From Moraxella nonliquefaciens (GTDB lineage: Bacteria; Pseudomonadota; Gammaproteobacteria; Pseudomonadales; Moraxellaceae), in the NCBI RefSeq assembly GCF_001679005.1, contig NZ_LXTW01000024.1, positions 1 through 9,610 of the forward strand: DNA of 9,610 bases, given 5' to 3'. Under the pieces are notes generated by a model that saw nothing but the letters and a program-made list of their open reading frames with translations, made no database searches and had not been told where the DNA came from. The position numbers were made by a program, and so were the translations under genes. Each line of letters starts with the position of its first letter. Position 1 is the first letter of the stretch. Shown piece by piece: positions 5,733-9,610 of this stretch.

Positions 5733-8700
5733 CTATTTCTTAACTTGCTTATGAAGCGGTATGCCTGAACATAGTTGCTTATCACTTAAAGCTGTTTCGC
5801 TGCTTTTGATTTCTTTATTGGTATATTTTAAATCTATCCCATAATGACATTTTAACCAATACAAATAGTCATTGATGGCAATGATTTTATTTTCATCATT
5901 AGCCGCCATCAACACCGCATCCTTAACCAAATTGCCAACATAAGGCACACGCTCTTTTTCAAAAAAGCCTTTTTGTTTATTTTTTGCGATGATTTCAGTG
6001 GCATTTTGTAGCTTGTCTAATTTTTTATTATTTGGATTTTCAAAGGCTTTGGTGTCATTCCAGTTTAATTCTAAATGTTTAAAGTTATTAAATATCTTGG
6101 TTTTGTCATAGTCTTTTGAGCTGTCAGTTGCCCATCTAAACTCACCGCCTAGACTAAAAGGGAGGGTAAATGAACTATCGTGAACAATGGGGTTGTTGAT
6201 TTGTTTGTATTGGCTATAATCTTTAAACTTGATGTTGCCTTTTTCTTGTGCCTGTTTTATCATCCACATCAAGGCAACATTAGACAAATCCCCACTCTCA
6301 TACCCACCCCCAATATCCGAGTGAGCACCTAAAAAACCTTTTTCTAGACGGTATTTGTCATTGATGGTTTTATCATTTTTACTGTTAGCCTCCGTTTGAC
6401 TGATATAGATAGACCGTCTGGCAAATTCAGCACGGTTTTCATTGGTGGCAACGGCGTGGACGATGGTTTGAAAGTCGCTATTTGAGACATCTAAATTCAT
6501 TCCAAAAGCTCTGATGTTTTGCATATCGTTATCCTGATTTGAGCCAAAGGCAGGGACGGTGTCGTATAGTCCCATAAAGTTGAATTTGAAGTTAATACCA
6601 CAATTGGCTAAAAAGTTTTTGGTGTACAGCCAATCACGACTAACACGCTCTTTTGGGTTGCCTTTTAGGTTATAATCATAGGCATGCCAATTGTTTCTGC
6701 CTGTCTTGGATTTCATAATGCTTTGAACTTTATTGGCAAACATACGAGCAGAAGCTGCTCCACGACTAAACCCAACAATGTCTAGGTTGATGTTAATTTT
6801 CCCTTTTTCTTTGATTTGCTGTTTGCCTTTTTCGCTATGGCGGTATTCGTATACTTTTTCTAGGTAGCTATGTAAATAACCCACCATTGCATCTACACGA
6901 TGAACAATGGAAAAGCCAGTGATACCATCAGACAAAGGAATGCCTTTACTGCCTGTATGCTGGTCTGTTGTACTTGCCCCTGTCATATAGAATACATTGT
7001 TATTTTGCATCTCTGCATTAAATGGCTTAATTTGGGGCTGTAAGTTGATATTGGGCTTGCCGAGCCATTTGCTATCAACGGTGGCGTATTTCCAGGTAGT
7101 ATTTGGAAAATTTGGTTCGTATGGATCTCTTTTGTATAAATCTCTAAATATTTCAACATTGGTTGATGTATGTTTCGAGCCACCTATCCCCAAAAATCCT
7201 TTTTTGTCATAATCTTGGTTTTTAGTCCCATCAAACGCAAACAACAACAACCCCACAGGGTCATTATAATGAATTGGGCTGTTACCCACATAAGTATAAA
7301 GATTCTCTCCCCCTGCAAGCCCTAATGGGTCGGGGGTAATGTATCTGCCCGTGGTAGGGTCATAGTATCTGTGATGATTGTAGTATAGTCCTGTCTCTTT
7401 GTCTTCATATTGACCACTAAATCTTAGATTAAGCGTGTAGCCTGTTTTACTTTGTAGTTCTTGATTGACTATACCACCAAAGTCGGTTGGAGTTAATTGC
7501 CACACCAATTGATTGTTGTCATCTCGTACTTGTCTGGGTCTGCCTAGATGGTCGGTGATGACATAGTGGATTTTGGGGGTGTTTGCATAGACTGCTTGCT
7601 GATTGTTGGCTTGACCGTCTTTTGCTTGACTGCCAAACTTGGCTTTTAGCGTTTGCCACAGACTTTCTTGTTTAGTGTCATTATTTTTTTGACCGCCTTT
7701 GTCTTGCGTACCTTGCTCTTGGCGGTCATAATCCATCGTGGCAATCAGTTTATCACCCATATAGACATAATGGCGGATGATATTGCCCTTATCATCTAGT
7801 TCGTGTTGTAATAGGCTGTCTTCATAGATATAATGAGTGGTGGTAGGGATTGAGATGTACTCGTCCTTATCATTGACATAGCTGATTTTTTGGGTGCGTT
7901 GCCCAAGCTCGTTGTAGCGATAACTTGCCACAGGTTTGCCGTCCTTATACTTGACTTCGCTTAGTCTACCATTGTGATAGGTTAGGAAATATTTGCCATA
8001 AGTAATGGGCTTGCCTGCGCTGTCGTATTGGATGGAGGGCGATATGGGGTTGTTTTCTGTGCTTGTTGCACCTGTATTGGCGTGTGTGCTTTTGTTTGTG
8101 CCTGTGATTCTACCCTTGTCATCATAGCGATACTGGGTTAGAGTCATCATTCCCACACTGGACTTAGACTGACTGGCGACACGATTGCCAAGCTTATCAT
8201 AAGCATAATAGGTGTCGTGCTTGGTGTGTGGACTGTTTTGTTTGCTTAGGAGTAGAGCATTGGTGTCGTCATACAGATAGTGATAAGTATGCGTGCCTTG
8301 TTTATCTTGCTCTGTGATAGCATCAATCAGTCCATTATTGCCCCTTTGCCAGTGCTGGCTAAATAGGGGGCTTGACGGCTCATTTTTGTGCTGACCGTGT
8401 GTTATTTTGTCTTTACTGCTCGCTTGGGCTGGTTGGTAGCTTAATCCCGCCCAATTACCCATTGTATCATAATACTGGCTTTGTATGATGTGTCTGCCAA
8501 GCACATAGCTTACTTGTCCAGTTTGGGTGTTGCTTGCTTGGCCATCTGTTTGTTTGGTCAGTAAAGCAGATTTTTGCTTACTATGTGGTGCTTGATAGCT
8601 GATGACATTGTTTTTGCTGGACAATACTGTACCATCAGGCAAAGTGATGCCAACCTTTTGTGCCTTGCCATCTTTGTCTTTTTGATAACTAAACTTGGTA

Positions 8701-9610
8701 ATAAGAGGTGTATTAAGACCTGATAGTTGCACGGTTTTTTGAATGACATTGTTGTCATTATCATAGGTATAATGCACCGTTTGGGTGTTATCGTTCATAC
8801 CAACAAGTCTGTCTTTGTCATCATATTGCCAAGTGGTAGAGAAGATGGGCTTATCTTGTGTGCTTGCATTGGTGTTGGCGTGATAGACTTCTTTTTTGAT
8901 ACGCAGACCCTTATTATTGTAATGATAAACAATCCGTCTGCCATCAGAGAGTAGTATTTGGATAAGGTTGCCTTGACTGTCATAGGCATACTGATGGGTG
9001 TCTACTTGTGGGTGAGTGATGGCAGAGATTCTACCAAAGTCATCAAGCTTATAAACAGCTTGACTGCCATCGCCCAGTGTTAGGCGTAGGGTGTTTTTGT
9101 CAAAAGCAGATAAAATGGGTGTTTGCCCAGTTTGGGTATTTTGTTTTAAGTCTGCCATTATCACAGCATCAAATAAAACACCTTGATTAACGCCAGCATT
9201 TAAGGTATTAAAGCCAAGGTCTTGTCCATTACCATCAAACACCTTGGCAATCTGACCAAACTCATCTCGCTCGTACGCTACTTGTCCTGCCAAACCGCCA
9301 TTGATGTAGCGAGCCATACTGTTGGCTTGTCCTTTGTCATCATAAGTAAAGTCAAATCTTAATTCATCATCGTCTTGGGTGCGAATTAGTTTAACAATCA
9401 AGTCCTTTTCATTGTGATAAAAGGTGGTGGTAGTATTTTTTAAGGGTTCCTCAATTTTTTGTAGTACGCCTACTTTTAGCCAAGTGTATTTAGTGATTAA
9501 GACCTCTTTGTCAAGATTGCCTTGTCTGTACACTTTAATGGGTTGATTGTGGTCATCATAATCAATATTGGTAGTCCGCTCACTAAGCACACCACCCCCA
9601 TCAAACCCAA
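5733..9610 (-). CDS. Rhs protein C-terminal part with DUF2235/Tle1-like lipase toxin domain (open at right edge)
   Basis: Counting from the GTG at 9590 there are 1285 codons to a TAG stop; the frame is open further to the right edge (residues GFDGGG), so GTG is not a real start. Residues 1-670 are YD repeats with a hydrophilic linker at about 620-675. Residues about 677-781 are the conserved RHS core (TDHLGRPRQV, YYDPTTGRYITPDPLGL, ending NDPVGL at 776-781), where such proteins normally self-cleave. The toxin follows: FDGTKN (D787), GFSRG nucleophile elbow (S942), GLYDTV (D1010) and GAHSDIGGGY (H1090). These are the hallmarks of DUF2235 alpha/beta hydrolases such as the Tle1 phospholipases, with S942-D1010-H1090 the likely triad. 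The tail (about 1230-1285) has cysteines 1248 and 1274 and differs from that of the orphan copy CT3. The predicted action is phospholipid hydrolysis in a rival's envelope. The stop overlaps the Shine-Dalgarno of imm1. Confidence 0.93.
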   Translation of the reverse strand, partial: GFDGGGVLSERTTNIDYDDHNQPIKVYRQGNLDKEVLITKYTWLKVGVLQKIEEPLKNTTTTFYHNEKDLIVKLIRTQDDDELRFDFTYDDKGQANSMARYINGGLAGQVAYERDEFGQIAKVFDGNGQDLGFNTLNAGVNQGVLFDAVIMADLKQNTQTGQTPILSAFDKNTLRLTLGDGSQAVYKLDDFGRISAITHPQVDTHQYAYDSQGNLIQILLSDGRRIVYHYNNKGLRIKKEVYHANTNASTQDKPIFSTTWQYDDKDRLVGMNDNTQTVHYTYDNDNNVIQKTVQLSGLNTPLITKFSYQKDKDGKAQKVGITLPDGTVLSSKNNVISYQAPHSKQKSALLTKQTDGQASNTQTGQVSYVLGRHIIQSQYYDTMGNWAGLSYQPAQASSKDKITHGQHKNEPSSPLFSQHWQRGNNGLIDAITEQDKQGTHTYHYLYDDTNALLLSKQNSPHTKHDTYYAYDKLGNRVASQSKSSVGMMTLTQYRYDDKGRITGTNKSTHANTGATSTENNPISPSIQYDSAGKPITYGKYFLTYHNGRLSEVKYKDGKPVASYRYNELGQRTQKISYVNDKDEYISIPTTTHYIYEDSLLQHELDDKGNIIRHYVYMGDKLIATMDYDRQEQGTQDKGGQKNNDTKQESLWQTLKAKFGSQAKDGQANNQQAVYANTPKIHYVITDHLGRPRQVRDDNNQLVWQLTPTDFGGIVNQELQSKTGYTLNLRFSGQYEDKETGLYYNHHRYYDPTTGRYITPDPLGLAGGENLYTYVGNSPIHYNDPVGLLLFAFDGTKNQDYDKKGFLGIGGSKHTSTNVEIFRDLYKRDPYEPNFPNTTWKYATVDSKWLGKPNINLQPQIKPFNAEMQNNNVFYMTGASTTDQHTGSKGIPLSDGITGFSIVHRVDAMVGYLHSYLEKVYEYRHSEKGKQQIKEKGKININLDIVGFSRGAASARMFANKVQSIMKSKTGRNNWHAYDYNLKGNPKERVSRDWLYTKNFLANCGINFKFNFMGLYDTVPAFGSNQDNDMQNIRAFGMNLDVSNSDFQTIVHAVATNENRAEFARRSIYISQTEANSKNDKTINDKYRLEKGFLGAHSDIGGGYESGDLSNVALMWMIKQAQEKGNIKFKDYSQYKQINNPIVHDSSFTLPFSLGGEFRWATDSSKDYDKTKIFNNFKHLELNWNDTKAFENPNNKKLDKLQNATEIIAKNKQKGFFEKERVPYVGNLVKDAVLMAANDENKIIAINDYLYWLKCHYGIDLKYTNKEIKSSETALSDKQLCSGIPLHKQVKK
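9591..9610. repeat. Terminal direct repeat, right copy
   Basis: This is identical to positions 1-20 and carries the codons just before the GTG at 9590. It shows that the right-edge rhs frame continues upstream and that GTG 9590 is an internal codon. Confidence 0.95.

Noticed and set aside
6983..7212. Short frames on both strands inside the toxin domain
   Set aside because: They are fully contained in the DUF2235 coding region, in other frames, with no ribosome site and no homology I recognise.
9588..9590. GTG 9590 as the start codon of the large rhs frame
   Set aside because: The frame is open upstream to the edge with Rhs-like residues (GFDGGG), and a gene starting here would lack a signal peptide and the N-terminal domain.

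Overview
The window holds one kind of locus: an Rhs/YD-repeat polymorphic toxin with a DUF2235 (Tle1-like) alpha/beta-hydrolase tip, plus an array of displaced toxin-tip fragments and cognate lipoprotein genes. All of it is on the minus strand. The composition is AT-leaning, the proteins are Gram-negative in type (Sec signal peptide on the Rhs protein, outer-membrane-type lipoboxes on the immunity candidates), and the style suggests a gammaproteobacterium such as Moraxella or another Moraxellaceae. That taxonomic guess is tentative because there is no housekeeping gene. No replication, mobilisation, integrase, transposase, rRNA or tRNA gene is visible.

Layout in reading direction (right to left): 9610-5733 is the larger C-terminal part of an rhs gene (YD repeats, RHS core, then a phospholipase-like toxin domain). 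5723-5154 is a lipoprotein, the probable immunity gene (imm1). 5152-4359 is a decayed toxin-tip remnant (CT2). 4348-3683 is a second lipoprotein (imm2). 3687-2823 is a third toxin-tip copy (CT3), nearly identical to the intact one but frameshifted. 2793-2269 is a third lipoprotein (imm3). 2267-1922 is a short fourth toxin-tip fragment (CT4). 1921-1705 is an intergenic region with a near-consensus sigma70 promoter and a 12-bp direct repeat. 1704-1 is the N-terminal part of an rhs gene (signal peptide, DUF6531-like segment, YD repeats), open to the left edge.

The first and last 20 bases are identical. Joining them makes the left rhs fragment (568 codons) run in frame into the right one (1285 codons), giving one 1853-codon gene with a sensible YD-repeat sequence across the join. 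The window therefore looks like a circularised or cyclic assembly unit of 9590 bp, or one period of a tandem duplication.

Working model: the Rhs shell is exported through Sec and carries a phospholipase-like tip, and the adjacent lipoprotein protects the producer's envelope. The orphan units keep intact lipoprotein genes, but their toxin pieces lack the catalytic serine and are truncated or broken. They could serve as recombination donors: near-identical toxin-core and immunity-tail sequences flank a variable segment made of the toxin's last ~55 residues plus the N-terminal half of the immunity protein. This arrangement would allow specificity switching.
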